Shown here one piece after another: positions 9,378 to 21,108 of a DNA stretch of 59,925 bases (its first letter is position 1; every line of letters starts with the position of its first letter). The notes beneath the pieces were generated by a model. It did no database searches. It saw only the letters and a program-made list of their open reading frames with translations, and was not told the origin of the DNA. The stretch comes from Desulfobacula sp. (lineage in GTDB: Bacteria > Desulfobacterota > Desulfobacteria > Desulfobacterales > Desulfobacteraceae). The stretch spans positions 1-59,925 of the forward strand of contig JAAUSZ010000004.1 in NCBI GenBank assembly GCA_012031875.1. Reading direction: 5' to 3'. Both the position numbers and the translations under genes were made by a program.

Positions 9378-9650
9378 TTATGACTTCTCAGGTGCCGCCC
9401 ATTTCATTTGAAACTCAATCTCCTCGTTATCTCCCTCTCTTTCATGCTCAATATTAAAAACAGCATCCGGAGGAACTGAAATTCTTTCGCCGGCAATTTG
9501 TATCCGGAATCTTTTATTCTGTTCAATAGAATCCGCAAGCCGTCTTAATTTGGCCACGAAATCTTTTTGGGGATAAACTTTTTCCAGATCTCTTTCGGAT
9601 TTAATTTTCTTTTTTCTCATTCTTTTAGTTTCCTTTGGATTTAACACCAT
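9378..9650 (-). CDS. amphi-Trp domain protein
   Basis: RLADSIEQNKRFRIQIAGERISVPPDAVFNIEHEREGDNEEIEFQMKW. Confidence 0.75.
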   Translation of the reverse strand: MVLNPKETKRMRKKKIKSERDLEKVYPQKDFVAKLRRLADSIEQNKRFRIQIAGERISVPPDAVFNIEHEREGDNEEIEFQMKWAAPEKS

Positions 9651-9657
9651 TGCTATT

Positions 9658-10401
9658 TCAAAACTTATTATTGTCTTTTTTTGCCCCATCTTTAATTTTC
9701 TGAATCTTGAGATTTTCAGTTTCCTCAAAGTCAACTTGCCCAAAATCAGTATGCATATAATTTAATAAAATCGCTGCTGAACTTATATTCATTTCTATTC
9801 TATTTTTATTCTCTGTTATCCATTCCGTTGTTGAATAGAAAAGCCTTTTCCCCTTGCTTCTTGGTTTTCCATACTTTTCTGAAATCATTGATTCTATTTC
9901 GTTTGCCAACTTTGTATCATTGGTATTTGGGTTTGACCATTGAATGGTTACAGTATGCAGTTTTTTAGAGGATGGTGTAAAAGCTAACTCCACTTTTGCA
10001 AAATGACCAAGCAGTTTTGTATTATAATAAAAGTCGGTTGCGTCGGAATATTTCCTAACCTGGGGATGGAACCGTTTATTCACTGTTATTATCCCTGATT
10101 TATGCAGCGGGACATCATTTTTTTCAGCGATATCAATTGCCTTGTTCACGGTTATTCCAAAAGGCCAGATATCAAATTGGAAGGAGGATTCTTCTTCCTT
10201 TGAAAATTCAACATGATCGACTTTATTCTTTGATATCCCAACAGTTGCCCCGTAAACCGTGTACATATAATAACCATCTTTTTCCCAAACCGTTTCAGAG
10301 ATTATGGTTTTTCCATCTTTGAGGTACAAAGTATCTGCAAAACAAATCTCAGCTATTATAAAAATGGACAAAAAATTCAAAAAAATTATTTTATATGTCA
10401 T
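9658..10401 (-). CDS. exported hypothetical protein
   Basis: Signal peptide MTYKIIFLNFLSIFIIAEICFA, 247 aa. Confidence 0.6.
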   Translation of the reverse strand: MTYKIIFLNFLSIFIIAEICFADTLYLKDGKTIISETVWEKDGYYMYTVYGATVGISKNKVDHVEFSKEEESSFQFDIWPFGITVNKAIDIAEKNDVPLHKSGIITVNKRFHPQVRKYSDATDFYYNTKLLGHFAKVELAFTPSSKKLHTVTIQWSNPNTNDTKLANEIESMISEKYGKPRSKGKRLFYSTTEWITENKNRIEMNISSAAILLNYMHTDFGQVDFEETENLKIQKIKDGAKKDNNKF

Positions 10402-10466
10402 TTTCCCGGGCCAATCGTCAAAAGAAGTCCTCCAAGACTCACGCTGTTCTGTAGATGGTTTTCATT

Positions 10467-11396
10467 TCATATCTCCCCCCGTTCTCTCTGACTTGCTTCT
10501 GAATGGGGCAGGCTCAACGGAATATCCGGAAATCCTGCAAGCATTATCATATCAGCCTGATAATTCACAAAACCTTCAAAAATATATTCATTCCAAAAAT
10601 GTTTATTCTTCCCATATTTCATAAAGGATTCATACGCTTTGATTTTGTCTTTTTCCCCTGTTGTTTTTAAATTCCGATCAAAGAACACTTCCCAATCAAC
10701 TCGTTTTGCTGAAGATCCCGGATGGCCATTCAGGTCAACTATAATATATGGGGTTGTCAAAACAACAGAGTATCCATAGTTCAATTCCGGAAAGGGTTCC
10801 GGCATCACCCGGGCATACCATATCTCATTTCTTTTTCCATGATAACCGCTTGGCACAATAGCTTTGATTTCTTTACCGGTAACCAGTTCCTCTAAAATGA
10901 CATATCTATCCGATTGTCCGTTATGGATAAAAATTCCCATCCTGGAATCCTGCATACATTCAACAATTTTGATCAATCCGGGATCACTTTTTAAATATTT
11001 CAACAGGTCAAGAATGACTGTTCCAAAGGATTCTCTTTTTATCCCCACGCAAAGATCAAAGAATCCCCAGCATGTAAAATAAGACTGTGTATGTGGGCTT
11101 TTTGGAGGGTATGACGGCAGATAAATATCATCCGCCTTGGAAAGAGTATCTGTCAGTTTTGATAAAGCGGGTAATTCGGATAATTGCTCAACAAGGACTG
11201 AAACCTTGTTTTGTGCATAAATATAAACCGCATGGAGAGGGTCATATTTTGATAGGCTGTCCTTTGAAATAACTGTTTTATCAAGGTGTTGTGCATATGC
11301 GTTTGCTTCTCTGATTTCTGAAAAATTTATTATTTTTCGATTCTTTGCCTTTTTTAACCCATCTATTACCTTTTTTGATATCGGTCCCATTTTCAA
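10467..11396 (-). CDS. hypothetical protein
   Basis: 309 aa ORF, no recognised family. Confidence 0.6.
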   Translation of the reverse strand: MKMGPISKKVIDGLKKAKNRKIINFSEIREANAYAQHLDKTVISKDSLSKYDPLHAVYIYAQNKVSVLVEQLSELPALSKLTDTLSKADDIYLPSYPPKSPHTQSYFTCWGFFDLCVGIKRESFGTVILDLLKYLKSDPGLIKIVECMQDSRMGIFIHNGQSDRYVILEELVTGKEIKAIVPSGYHGKRNEIWYARVMPEPFPELNYGYSVVLTTPYIIVDLNGHPGSSAKRVDWEVFFDRNLKTTGEKDKIKAYESFMKYGKNKHFWNEYIFEGFVNYQADMIMLAGFPDIPLSLPHSEASQRERGEI

Positions 11397-11556
11397 TTCC
11401 CGTTGTTTCCCTGATAATGGTTTATTGCACTTGGAAAAGGGAATTTCAAGAATTTTTGAATTGTGATGTATTTATCAAAATGTGAGATGCAAGAAAACGA
11501 CGGCAAACAGCTATTGATGAATGCAATAATGAATCTTAGGATAGAGTGATACCTAA

Positions 11557-12255
11557 TTAATACCGGATGCCCTTGATGACAAAATAGATGCCCACGCCCA
11601 CCATGATGACGGAACCGGCTTTATAGAGGAGCTGCCGTTTTTTGAACCACCCGGCCCCGGCCGGCATGCCCACGGCAAAGAGCGCAGGGATGGTGCCGAT
11701 GCCGAAGGCCAGCATCAGGACCATGCCTTTTAGAAAGCCGCTGTATCCATCGGGCGCTTCCATGCCCGCCCGGGCCGAGGCAATCAGAACCGTGTATACC
11801 GGGCCGCAGGGCAGGAGGCCCAGGACCAGGCCCAGGGGGAAATAGGCCAGGGTCGGCTTTAAGCCCGTAAGCGACCCATATGCTTTGGCGAAAAACGTCT
11901 GAACGCCCATTCCGTTCTGAAAACAGGAGAGCTTTGTCAGGCGGCCGCTCATGAGCAGGCCCATGAAAATGATGAGAATACCGGAAAAGATGAGCACCCC
12001 TTTTTGAATGGAGGCGATGCCGGAGGTCACCATGGCAAAGGAGCCGGTCACCCCCATGACGCCGCCCAGAAGGGAATAGGTGGTCACCCGCCCGATATGA
12101 TACAATACCTGGGGCCAGACCGTATTTCCGGCCGTGAGGTTCAGAGACATGGAGATGACGATGGGGCCGCACATGCCGATACAGTGGCCGAACCCCACCG
12201 TAAATCCGGTGGTCAGGAAAACAAGGATCAGTGTATCGGAGGAAAGATCCATCAC
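11557..12255 (-). CDS. sulfite exporter TauE/SafE-family membrane protein
   Basis: GFGHCIGMCGPIVISMSL; multiple TM segments; next to FixH-like gene. Confidence 0.85.
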   Translation of the reverse strand: MMDLSSDTLILVFLTTGFTVGFGHCIGMCGPIVISMSLNLTAGNTVWPQVLYHIGRVTTYSLLGGVMGVTGSFAMVTSGIASIQKGVLIFSGILIIFMGLLMSGRLTKLSCFQNGMGVQTFFAKAYGSLTGLKPTLAYFPLGLVLGLLPCGPVYTVLIASARAGMEAPDGYSGFLKGMVLMLAFGIGTIPALFAVGMPAGAGWFKKRQLLYKAGSVIMVGVGIYFVIKGIRY

Positions 12256-12261
12256 CGGGCC

Positions 12262-12701
12262 TTAGTCATAGACGACATCGAAAACAAAGTCCGCATCGCC
12301 TATCCCCGGGAGATGAACCGTTGCCTGCCACAGGGTTCTGCCGCTGGGACACCGGACAATGATCCCGGTTCCCTGGTAAAGTCCGGCACCGGTCATTTTC
12401 AGTTTAACCTGGTTGGGTCCCATTTTCATCCCCGGCATGCCCAGATCGATGACCGGCGGCCCGGACAGCTCCACGCCCTCCGCCTTCACCTCAAAGGTCA
12501 GGTCTGCCATGGCTTTAACCGGTTTGGGCCGGATATCAAAGGTGATGCTGCCGCCTGACACCTGCCGGATGCAGGGCTGGTTCTGGATGTCACAATTGAT
12601 GATGCCTTCTGCTTTGCCGTCCGAGGCAAAGGCGGCGGCCGCGCAACTGCCGAAAACATCAGGACGAAAAGACTTGACATGAAACGGGTGCTGACCTTCA
12701 T
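12262..12701 (-). CDS. FixH-like exported protein, frameshifted near the N-terminus
   Basis: Signal peptide MKVSTRFMSSLFVLMFSAV in one frame, then FASDGKAEGIINCDIQNQPC...LGMPGMKMGPNQVKL in another. Confidence 0.6.
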
Positions 12702-12713
12702 AACATAGCTCCT

Positions 12714-13646
12714 TTACAGAAATAAGGCGATTAATACCACGCACAACAGAAAAAAAGGATAATAGCTGGCCTTGTTGAACAGATTCATGGCCGCCGGGTT
12801 TGCTCCGGTTTTCATAAGCTTCCATGCCGGCAGGATCAAAAGAAACAGGGACCCTGCCCCGAAAAGCAGATATAACCATCCGAAATAAACCGGCGAGATA
12901 ACGAACAAGACGGTCATGATGAAAAAAGAGACGGACAAAAGGCCCATGATCGAGGAACAGGATATGCTCCGGCCGAACACCAGGGGAAAGGTTTTTGCAT
13001 TGACGAGCCGGTCATCATCCATGTCCGTATAATCATTGGGGATATTCTGCCCTCCGGCCTCCCAGAGAAAAAAGAAGGCAAATAGTAAACATAAAAACAG
13101 GGCATCCGGGGTGCCGTCCACGGCAAAGACCGCTGCCACCGGGCCTGCCGACTTTACAAACCCGTTGACGATGACCCTCAGATAACTGATTTTCAACAAA
13201 AAGCAGTAAACAATTTCAAGCAGGGCGCCGGATAGGAAGATCAGGATGCAGACCGGATTGAGATAAAAGGCCCCCAGCAGGGCCGCAACGGACCAGAACC
13301 CGGTCCACAGGGCCGCGGATTTAAGGCTGATGACGCCCTGGGCCAGGGGATGCCGGATGAGAATGGAATCCAGGTCGGTGCCTGTTTTGGCGGCCGGGAG
13401 GATATTTTTTTTATCATCCCTGTACCCGGCAAGGTCATTCAGGGCATAAACGGCGGTATATCCGGCAAAGACCGTGATTATCCCCACCACGACAACGGCC
13501 GGGTCGGGAAACCGCCCGAGATACAGCAGGGCGGCGAATACAGGGGCCATCATATCCAGTACGCCGTGATGGGTTCTGGAAAGGGCAAAAAAGAAATGGA
13601 GTTTCTCCGGAATCACCGAGTCATAAAGGGCCATTACATATTTCAA
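12714..13646 (-). CDS. UbiA-family prenyltransferase
   Basis: VYALNDLAGYRDDKKN and GGQNIPNDYTDMDDD Asp-rich motifs, many TM segments. Confidence 0.85.
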   Translation of the reverse strand: MKYVMALYDSVIPEKLHFFFALSRTHHGVLDMMAPVFAALLYLGRFPDPAVVVVGIITVFAGYTAVYALNDLAGYRDDKKNILPAAKTGTDLDSILIRHPLAQGVISLKSAALWTGFWSVAALLGAFYLNPVCILIFLSGALLEIVYCFLLKISYLRVIVNGFVKSAGPVAAVFAVDGTPDALFLCLLFAFFFLWEAGGQNIPNDYTDMDDDRLVNAKTFPLVFGRSISCSSIMGLLSVSFFIMTVLFVISPVYFGWLYLLFGAGSLFLLILPAWKLMKTGANPAAMNLFNKASYYPFFLLCVVLIALFL

Positions 13647-13849
13647 TCATCCATCTCCCGAAAAAAAAGCAGCGCCCGAACCTCATGCATCCTTAAGATT
13701 AGGGTTGTCGACAACCGGATCTTTTAGTAAAAGATTACACGCTATCAATATCAAGGAACCGACACCGCTATGTTCAGCCATGGGAAAAACTATAAACAGA
13801 TCGGGCAAAAACTTCAAGAACTTATTCTGACCGGGGACAAGGTTATTTT

Positions 13850-14557
13850 ATGCATCAGATGAAAGACAATGTCTCTTTCCGGGAAATTGAAAAATTCAAT
13901 CAGTTTTCAGGGGACTGGTGGGATGCGACCGGCAGGATGAAATCCCTTCACGATATCAATCCCTTAAGGCTTTCCTATATCATGAAAAAAACCGGCCTGA
14001 AAGGGAAACGGGTCCTGGATGTGGGGTGCGGGGGCGGCATCCTGACGGAAAGCATTGCCCGGCAGGGGGCCGTCACCTCCGGCATCGACGCATCGGCCGA
14101 TATGATCGCCGTTGCCAAAGCCCACGCAGAACAGTCCCGTCTTGACATCCGGTATCTCCACACGGACATCGAACACATGGCCCGGTCCGGGGGCAAGGGG
14201 TTTGACGTGATTCTCTGCATGGAACTGCTGGAACATGTGCCCAGCTATGAATCGGTCATCCTGGCCTGCAAAAAGGTCCTGAATCCGGGGGGCATGGTCA
14301 TCTTTGCCACCATCAACCGCAATCCCGCGGCCTATATTTTGATTGTCCTGTGTGCGGAATACATACTGGGGCTTCTGCCCAAAGGAACCCATGAATACGG
14401 GTCCCTGATCAAACCGGGGGAATTGATCCGGGCCTGTGCCAACGCGGGATTGGAACATGTTGATATCACCGGGTTTTCATATAACCCCTGGACCCGCACC
14501 TATTATTTCTGCAAAAACGCCATGGTCAACTATCTGGCAAGTTTCAAACCGGCTTGA
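13850..14557 (+). CDS. ubiG: UbiG-like O-methyltransferase
   Basis: FSGDWWDATGRMKSLHDINPLRLSYI, LDVGCGGGILTESIARQGA. Confidence 0.85.
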   Translation: MHQMKDNVSFREIEKFNQFSGDWWDATGRMKSLHDINPLRLSYIMKKTGLKGKRVLDVGCGGGILTESIARQGAVTSGIDASADMIAVAKAHAEQSRLDIRYLHTDIEHMARSGGKGFDVILCMELLEHVPSYESVILACKKVLNPGGMVIFATINRNPAAYILIVLCAEYILGLLPKGTHEYGSLIKPGELIRACANAGLEHVDITGFSYNPWTRTYYFCKNAMVNYLASFKPA

Positions 14558-14756
14558 CCGCTTCTTTGGCAGATCCGCCGGATGCCGGCGGATCTCTCCC
14601 AGCCCGTTTTCAACTTCAAGCCGCCCGGCCCCGTCCTTATATTTTCATTTGTCTTGCGTCACAATATATATTATTGTCCTTTTATTGAAGCCGACCACAA
14701 TACTGAAAACATCTCGATGAGGTCATCGCTACCGGCGGAAAGGAAAATTTTTAAAT

Positions 14757-15671
14757 ATGGTAATTTCTGAATATTGCTCTGCCGTTGTCCTGCCGGAGAT
14801 TGAAAAGCCCTACCCGTCCATCCTGGATTTCTTAACAAACCGGTTTCCCGACATTGACAAAGAAACCTGGGAGTCCAGGATCTCTTCCGGAAAGGTATTG
14901 ACCAGTGAAGGAGAGCCGATCTCTTTTGGCCTGTCCTATGCCCCCTTGAAAAGACTGCATTATTTCAGAGAGGTGGAAACTGAACCAGTCATTCCCTTTA
15001 CCGAAAAAATTATCTTCTGCAACAATGACCTGCTGGTGGCCTGTAAACCCCATTTTCTTCCCGTGACACCCGGTGGACCCTATGTCAATGAATGTCTGCT
15101 TCACCGTTTAAAAAAAAGAACGGGAAACCGGGAACTCTCGCCCATCAACCGGATTGACCGGGAAACCGCAGGACTTGTCCTGTTTTCAATGAACCCGAAA
15201 ACCCGGGGCTGCTACCAGGAACTGTTTATGAACGGGATGGTGGAAAAAACCTATGATGCCGTCACAGACTATCCCTTTACCCCGGAGAAAAGCGCATGGA
15301 CCGTTGAAAACAGGATGGTAAAGGGAGACCCCTGGTTCAGAATGAAAGCAGCCCCGGGCAAGCCCAATGCCGTTTCACACATATCCCTTGTGGGGTCAAG
15401 GGGAAACCGGGCTTTTTTCCAATTGCGCCCGGTCACCGGCAAAAAGCATCAACTGCGGCTGCATCTCAGCGGACTGGGATTTCCCATTCTTAACGACCGG
15501 TATTACCCTGTACTCCTGCCGGAAGAAAAAATGAATTTTTCCGCCCCGCTTCAGCTTCTTGCCCGAAAGATCCGCTTTCGTGATCCTGTGTCGGGCAGGC
15601 AGGTCAGCTATGAATCGGAACGCAGGCTGTTACAGGCGCGGCCTGGCACGGCACAGGACAGGGAAATATGA
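14757..15671 (+). CDS. RluA-family pseudouridine synthase
   Basis: INRIDRETAGLVLFSMN, ITGKKHQLRLHLSGLGFPILNDRYYP-like motifs. Confidence 0.9.
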   Translation: MVISEYCSAVVLPEIEKPYPSILDFLTNRFPDIDKETWESRISSGKVLTSEGEPISFGLSYAPLKRLHYFREVETEPVIPFTEKIIFCNNDLLVACKPHFLPVTPGGPYVNECLLHRLKKRTGNRELSPINRIDRETAGLVLFSMNPKTRGCYQELFMNGMVEKTYDAVTDYPFTPEKSAWTVENRMVKGDPWFRMKAAPGKPNAVSHISLVGSRGNRAFFQLRPVTGKKHQLRLHLSGLGFPILNDRYYPVLLPEEKMNFSAPLQLLARKIRFRDPVSGRQVSYESERRLLQARPGTAQDREI

Positions 15672-17808
15672 CACCGGAACCAAAGGAAAATCACGAGCTG
15701 AAACTGGCCCGGGACTTTGTTCAATACACGGGCCGGCATATTTTTTTAACGGGAAAGGCAGGCACCGGGAAGACCACATTTCTGCATCAACTGAAAGCCG
15801 GCACGGAAAAACGGATGGTCATCACGGCCCCCACCGGGGTTGCCGCCGTTAATGCCGGCGGTGTCACCCTTCATTCCTTTTTCCAGCTCCCCTTTGGGCC
15901 TTTCATCCCGGGCAGTGACGCGCATGAAGCGAACCGCCGGCGCATGTTCAGATTCAGCCGGGAGAAAAAACAGACCATCCAAAGCCTTGATCTTCTGGTC
16001 ATCGACGAGATCAGTATGGTGAGGGCCGACCTCCTCGACAGCGTGGATGCGGTCTTAAGGCAGCAGCGCCGCAATGATGAGCCCTTTGGTGGGGTGCAGG
16101 TCCTTATGATCGGGGATCTTCATCAGCTTTCTCCAGTGGCAAAGCCGGAAGAATGGCAGCTTTTGAAACCGCATTATGAATCGGTTTATTTTTTTCCAGC
16201 CATGCTCTCAGCCGGACAAAGCTGATCACCATTGAACTGAACCATATTTACCGCCAGTCCGATGCAAGATTTATCTGGATGCTCAACCAGGTCCGGGATA
16301 ACCGGATGGATGCAACGGCCATGGCAGAGCTGAACCAGCGATATATGGCGAATTTCACCCCTGAAGAAGACCAGGGATATATCACCATGACCACCCACAA
16401 CCACAGTGCCGACACCATCAACCGGACAAGGCTGGATGCGCTGGCCGGCGAAGAATACCGGTTTGATGCCGGGGTGTCCGGAGAATTTCCCGACCATGCC
16501 TTTCCTGCCCCGGAAACCCTGATCCTCAAGAAGGGGGCCCAGGTCATGTTTCTGAGGAATGATGCCTCTCCTGAAAAACGCTATTACAACGGCAAGATCG
16601 GAAAGATCACCCGTATCTCCGGTGAACGGATTCATGTCACCTGCCCGGATGATCCGGATGAAATACAGGTTGAGCCCGTGGTTTGGGACAATATCAAATA
16701 TACCTTGAACCCGGAAACGATGGAGATCCGGGAAGAGATCATCGGCCGGTTCCAGCAGTTTCCCTTAAAACCGGCCTGGGCCATCACCATCCATAAAAGC
16801 CAGGGTTTGACCTTTGACAAAGCCCTCATTGATGTGAAGTCCGCTTTTGCCCACGGCCAAGTATATGTGGCCCTGAGCCGGTGTAAAACCCTTGAGGGAC
16901 TGGTCCTCAGCTCTCCCATCCCGTCGCAGGGCATTGAAACCGATGGAGCGGTCCTGAATTTTGTTGAAACCGCGAGGCAAACCCCGCCCTCTGAAAGCCG
17001 GCTTGAGGAGGCCAAAATCAATTTTCAGCAGCAATTGTTGCTGACCTGTTTTGACTTTCAGTTGCTCCAGAACCGCCTCACTTATCTCACCCGGCTCCTG
17101 AAGGAGAATGCGAACCTGGTCCGGATTTTTGGTGTCCCTGGTATGGATGGGCTTATAGAAACGGCCCGGGACCAGATTTTTTCGGTCAGTGAAAAATTCA
17201 GGCAGCAATTGCGCGGTCTTTTTGGCGCCCAAACCCTGCCCGAGTCGGATGCCCATATCCAGGAGAGGGCGCGCAAAGCATCACAATGGTTCAGGGACAA
17301 ATTTTCCCTGGTTTTCAAGGAGTCCGTTCAAAAGCTGCGGGTGGAAACCGATAACAAGGAACTGGGAAAAAGGATATCCAATGCTTTGAACCTGTTAAAC
17401 CGGGAAATTGCCGTAAAGCTTGCCGGAATCATGTCCTGTGAAAACGGATTTTCCCCGTCACGCTATCTGCGCTCCCTGTCCAGGGCCGAGATTGATTTTA
17501 CCCCCGGAAAAGAAAAAAAATCCCGGGAACCTGCCAGCAGCGAATCCGACATCGAGCATGGGGAATTATTCAGGCAGCTTAAAAACTGGCGGTCCCAAAA
17601 AGCCGGGGAAAAAAGCCTGGCCCATTTTCAGATCCTCCACCAGCAGGTATTGGTCCGGATTTCAATCAGCCTGCCCGACAATCCGGCCGATTTAAAAAAA
17701 ATCAAAGGCATGGGCCCAAAAACCGTTGAAAAATATGGTGACGAATTATTGGAAATGGTCAGGGCTTACCTGAGGCACCCGGCAGCAAAAAAGGAAATAG
17801 ATGATTGA
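15668..17808 (+). CDS. PIF1-like helicase with C-terminal HRDC/HhH domain, frameshifted near 16190
   Basis: FLTGKAGTGKTTFLHQL, TGVAAVNAGGVTLHSFF, IDEISMV, ITIHKSQGLTFD, IKGMGPKTVEKYG; restoring one T in the T7 run joins the frames. Confidence 0.85.
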
Positions 17809-20343
17809 GGATAGCATGAAGCCCAAATATTTAATGATGTTTTTGATCGGCCTGCTGGGCCTTTGCCTTTATCTGTTTTATATGATTTATTCCGGGGCAA
17901 AGGAAAACGCCATCACGGAGCTGAACAAGATGCAAAGGATTCATGCCGGGCAGGCCCAAAGGGGCATTGAATTTTTTTTCAACGATTTGATGACCTATCT
18001 CACCAAAATTTCCCGGTCGGATCATATCATCCGTCTTGACGAACAGGGAAAAAATGAACTGGATTTCAGTTTAAACCTTTACCCGGAGATCATAACATCT
18101 ATTGGCCGTATGGATGCAACCGGAAGGATCGTCTTTACCACACCCCATAACACCTCTCTTCTCGGCCAGGATATCTCGGGTCAGAGCCATGTAAAAAAAA
18201 TCCTGGAAACGCACCAGCCTGTTATCAGCGATGTTTTTGACGCTGTCCAGGGATACCGCGCCATTGCCCTGCATGTACCGGTATTCAGGGCCGATGAATT
18301 TTTGGGGACCATCGGGGTTCTGATCAATTTTTCAGCCATTCCCGAGCGGTTCCTCCAGGACATCCGGCTGGGTGAAACCGGTTACGCCTGGATGGCGGGC
18401 AAAGACGGCATCGAAATCTACTGTCCTGTTCCGGGGCATACGGGAAAATCCGTTTTTGAAAACAGCCGGGATTTTCCCGGTATGATTTCCATGGCCAACC
18501 GCATGAAGGCCGGAGAAGAGGGCGTGGCCCATTACCTGTTCAGCCCTGACAAGGATGGGCGCCGGAAACCGGAAAAATACCATGCCGTGTATCTGCCCGT
18601 TACCATCATTGACAGCTTCTGGACCATCGTGGTGGTTTCCAGCGAGGACGAGGTATTGGCAAGCCTCATCAGCCTCAAGAACAAGCTGATCCTGGTGGTC
18701 TGCCTGCTCTTGTTCGTCAGTTCCCTTTTTTCCTATTCCGGCATGAAGGCCCGGGCCATTGTCCGGGAAGCGGCAAAACGGGAAAAATCGAAAAGGCGCT
18801 TGCGGAAAGCGAACTAAAATACAGGAATATTTTTGAAAATGCAGTGGAAGGTATTTTTCAGAGTACCGCGGAAGGACGGTTTATCACCGTTAACCCGTCC
18901 TTTGCGAAAATGTTCGGGTATGCATCGCCGGAAGAGCTCATCGACAGCATTTCAGACATCTCAACCCAGTATTACGTAAACCCCGAAGACCGGGCCCGGT
19001 ACCGGCAAATCCTCCGGGAAAAAGGAATTATCGAACATTTCGAGTTCAAGGCCCGGCGCAAGGGAGGCTCCCATATCTGGGTGTCCAACAGCACCCGGGC
19101 CTGTTTTGATGAAGCAGGGACGCTCATCCGGTATGAGGGAACCGTCCAGGATATCACCGCCCGCAAGCAGGCAGAAAATGAACGGCTCATGGCCCAGAAA
19201 GAGGCCGATGAACAAGGAAAACAAGCCCTCGTGGGCCGGATTGCCGGGAAAATGGCCCATGATTTTAATAATATCCTGGGCATCATCATGGGCAATACCG
19301 AACTTTCCCTGATTGACTGCGCAGATGAGAAGATGAAGACCACCCTTGAGCTGATCTACCAGCAAACCATCCGGGGCAAAAATCTCACCAAAAACCTGGT
19401 GGCCTTTGCCAAGGACCAGGAGCCCAAACAGGAATTCTTCCCCATCGATGAAAAGATGGACCTGGTCATCAATCTTCTGAGAAAGGATCTGGAAGGGATC
19501 ACCGTCACCCGGGAATACGGACGGGGCATACCGCACCTCCTGGCCGACCCGGGCATGATGGAGCATGCCATGGTCAACCTGATCCAGAATTCAATCCACG
19601 CCGTCAGCCTGACTCCCCTGCCGGAGATCATCATCCGGACCCATTGCCGGGACGAGATGATTTTTATTGAAATTGAGGACAACGGCTGCGGCATTCCCCC
19701 GGAATCCCTGGGGGACATTTTTGAGCCCTCCTTCACCCTTAAGGGCACCAGGGATAAGGCCGGCATGTACAAACCCGGCATCAGGGGAACCGGTTACGGC
19801 ATGTCCAATGTGAAAAAATATATCGACCAGCACAAGGGGCATATCGAGATTCATTCCGAGCCGAAAAAAGGGACACGGGTGACCATATCCCTGCCCGTCG
19901 TCAGAAAGGCATTAACCGAAGACGAAATCAAAGAAGTGAAAAAAGAAAACCTCTGTTCCGGGAAATATATCCTGCTGGTGGAGGACGAACAGGCCATCTC
20001 CGATGTCCAGTACCGGATCCTGACCCAGGCCCCCCTGAACCACAGGGTGGATATTGCCGGGAACGGCCGGATCGCCATGGATCTGCTGGACAGGAATACC
20101 TATGACGTCATCAGCTTGGATTATCTTCTTCCCGGCCAACTCACCGGCATGGATGTCTATCACCATATCCGGAAAACAAACAAAACCATTCCCGTTCTTT
20201 TTATCTCCGGCAATATCGAATTTTTAGAATCCGTCAAGGCCCTGAAGCAACAGGACCCCCATACGGATCATCTCTCAAAACCGTGTAAACACATGGATTA
20301 TATCAACGGCATCAATAAGCTACTGGGAACTGTGGCAATTTGA
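17801..20343 (+). CDS. sensor hybrid histidine kinase (Cache, PAS, HATPase, REC), frameshifted near 18790
   Basis: Two N-terminal/late TM segments flanking a Cache-like domain, MAHDFNNILGIIMGN H-box, IEDNGCGIP, LLVEDEQAISDVQ receiver. Confidence 0.85.
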
Positions 20344-20482
20344 TGTTCGGCCTTCTTTTTTTAAAATTCAGTTTTTTCCTGATTGCTTTCCCGTCAAAAA
20401 CCGAATAAAGATATGGAAAAAAATTGATCTGCTATTACTATGGTTCTCCCAAAAAGAAAGTCTCAAAGAAGGATGAAAAGAA

Positions 20483-21037
20483 ATGAATACCGACGAATTT
20501 TGGCAAATCATCGATTCGGTCCATAGTGACTCAGGTGGTGATATGGATCGGAAGTGTGAGCTACTGAAAATTCGACTTGGCAAATTGAATGAGCAGGATT
20601 TAAAAGACTTTATCGGTCATTTTGATGATGCCGATGCCAAAGCTTACACTTGGCCATTGTGGGGCGCCGCATATATTATGCACGGGGGGTGTTCCGATGA
20701 TTCTTTCTCTGATTTCAGAGCGACTTTGATTTCTCATGGACATCATATCTACAAGGCAGCCTTGTCTGATCCTGACTCGCTGTCGGATCTTATTTTTCGA
20801 GATGAGGAGGATATATGCTACGAAGGGTTCCAGTATGTGAAAACCGATGTTGCTAAAGAAAAATTTGGTAAAATTCCTGAAAGAGGGACCCCTTTTCCGG
20901 ATAAACCGTCAGGTGAGGGGTGGGATGAGGACAGCGTATATGATCTTTATCCCCGGCTATCCGCTAAGTATTCCTTCACTAATGAAAAAAATCATGGTAG
21001 AGAGCTTAAAAAACCGTGGTGGAAATTTTGGCAATAG
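20483..21037 (+). CDS. DUF4240-like protein
   Basis: MNTDEFWQIIDSVHSDSGGD...LLKIRLGKLNEQDLKDFIGHFDDADAKAYTWPLWGAAYIMHGGCSDDSFSDFR; ends KKPWWKFWQ. Confidence 0.75.
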   Translation: MNTDEFWQIIDSVHSDSGGDMDRKCELLKIRLGKLNEQDLKDFIGHFDDADAKAYTWPLWGAAYIMHGGCSDDSFSDFRATLISHGHHIYKAALSDPDSLSDLIFRDEEDICYEGFQYVKTDVAKEKFGKIPERGTPFPDKPSGEGWDEDSVYDLYPRLSAKYSFTNEKNHGRELKKPWWKFWQ

Positions 21038-21040
21038 CCA

Positions 21041-21099
21041 AGGGATAATCTGCTGCACTGGAGCACAAATAGCCTTGCCCTGTGAGCAATACATTAGGC
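21041..21099. repeat. degenerate attC-like site
   Basis: GATAAT...TGTGAGCAATACATTAGGC, partly self-complementary; core is ATT rather than GTT. Confidence 0.35.
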
Positions 21100-21108
21100 G
21101 TCATTGAC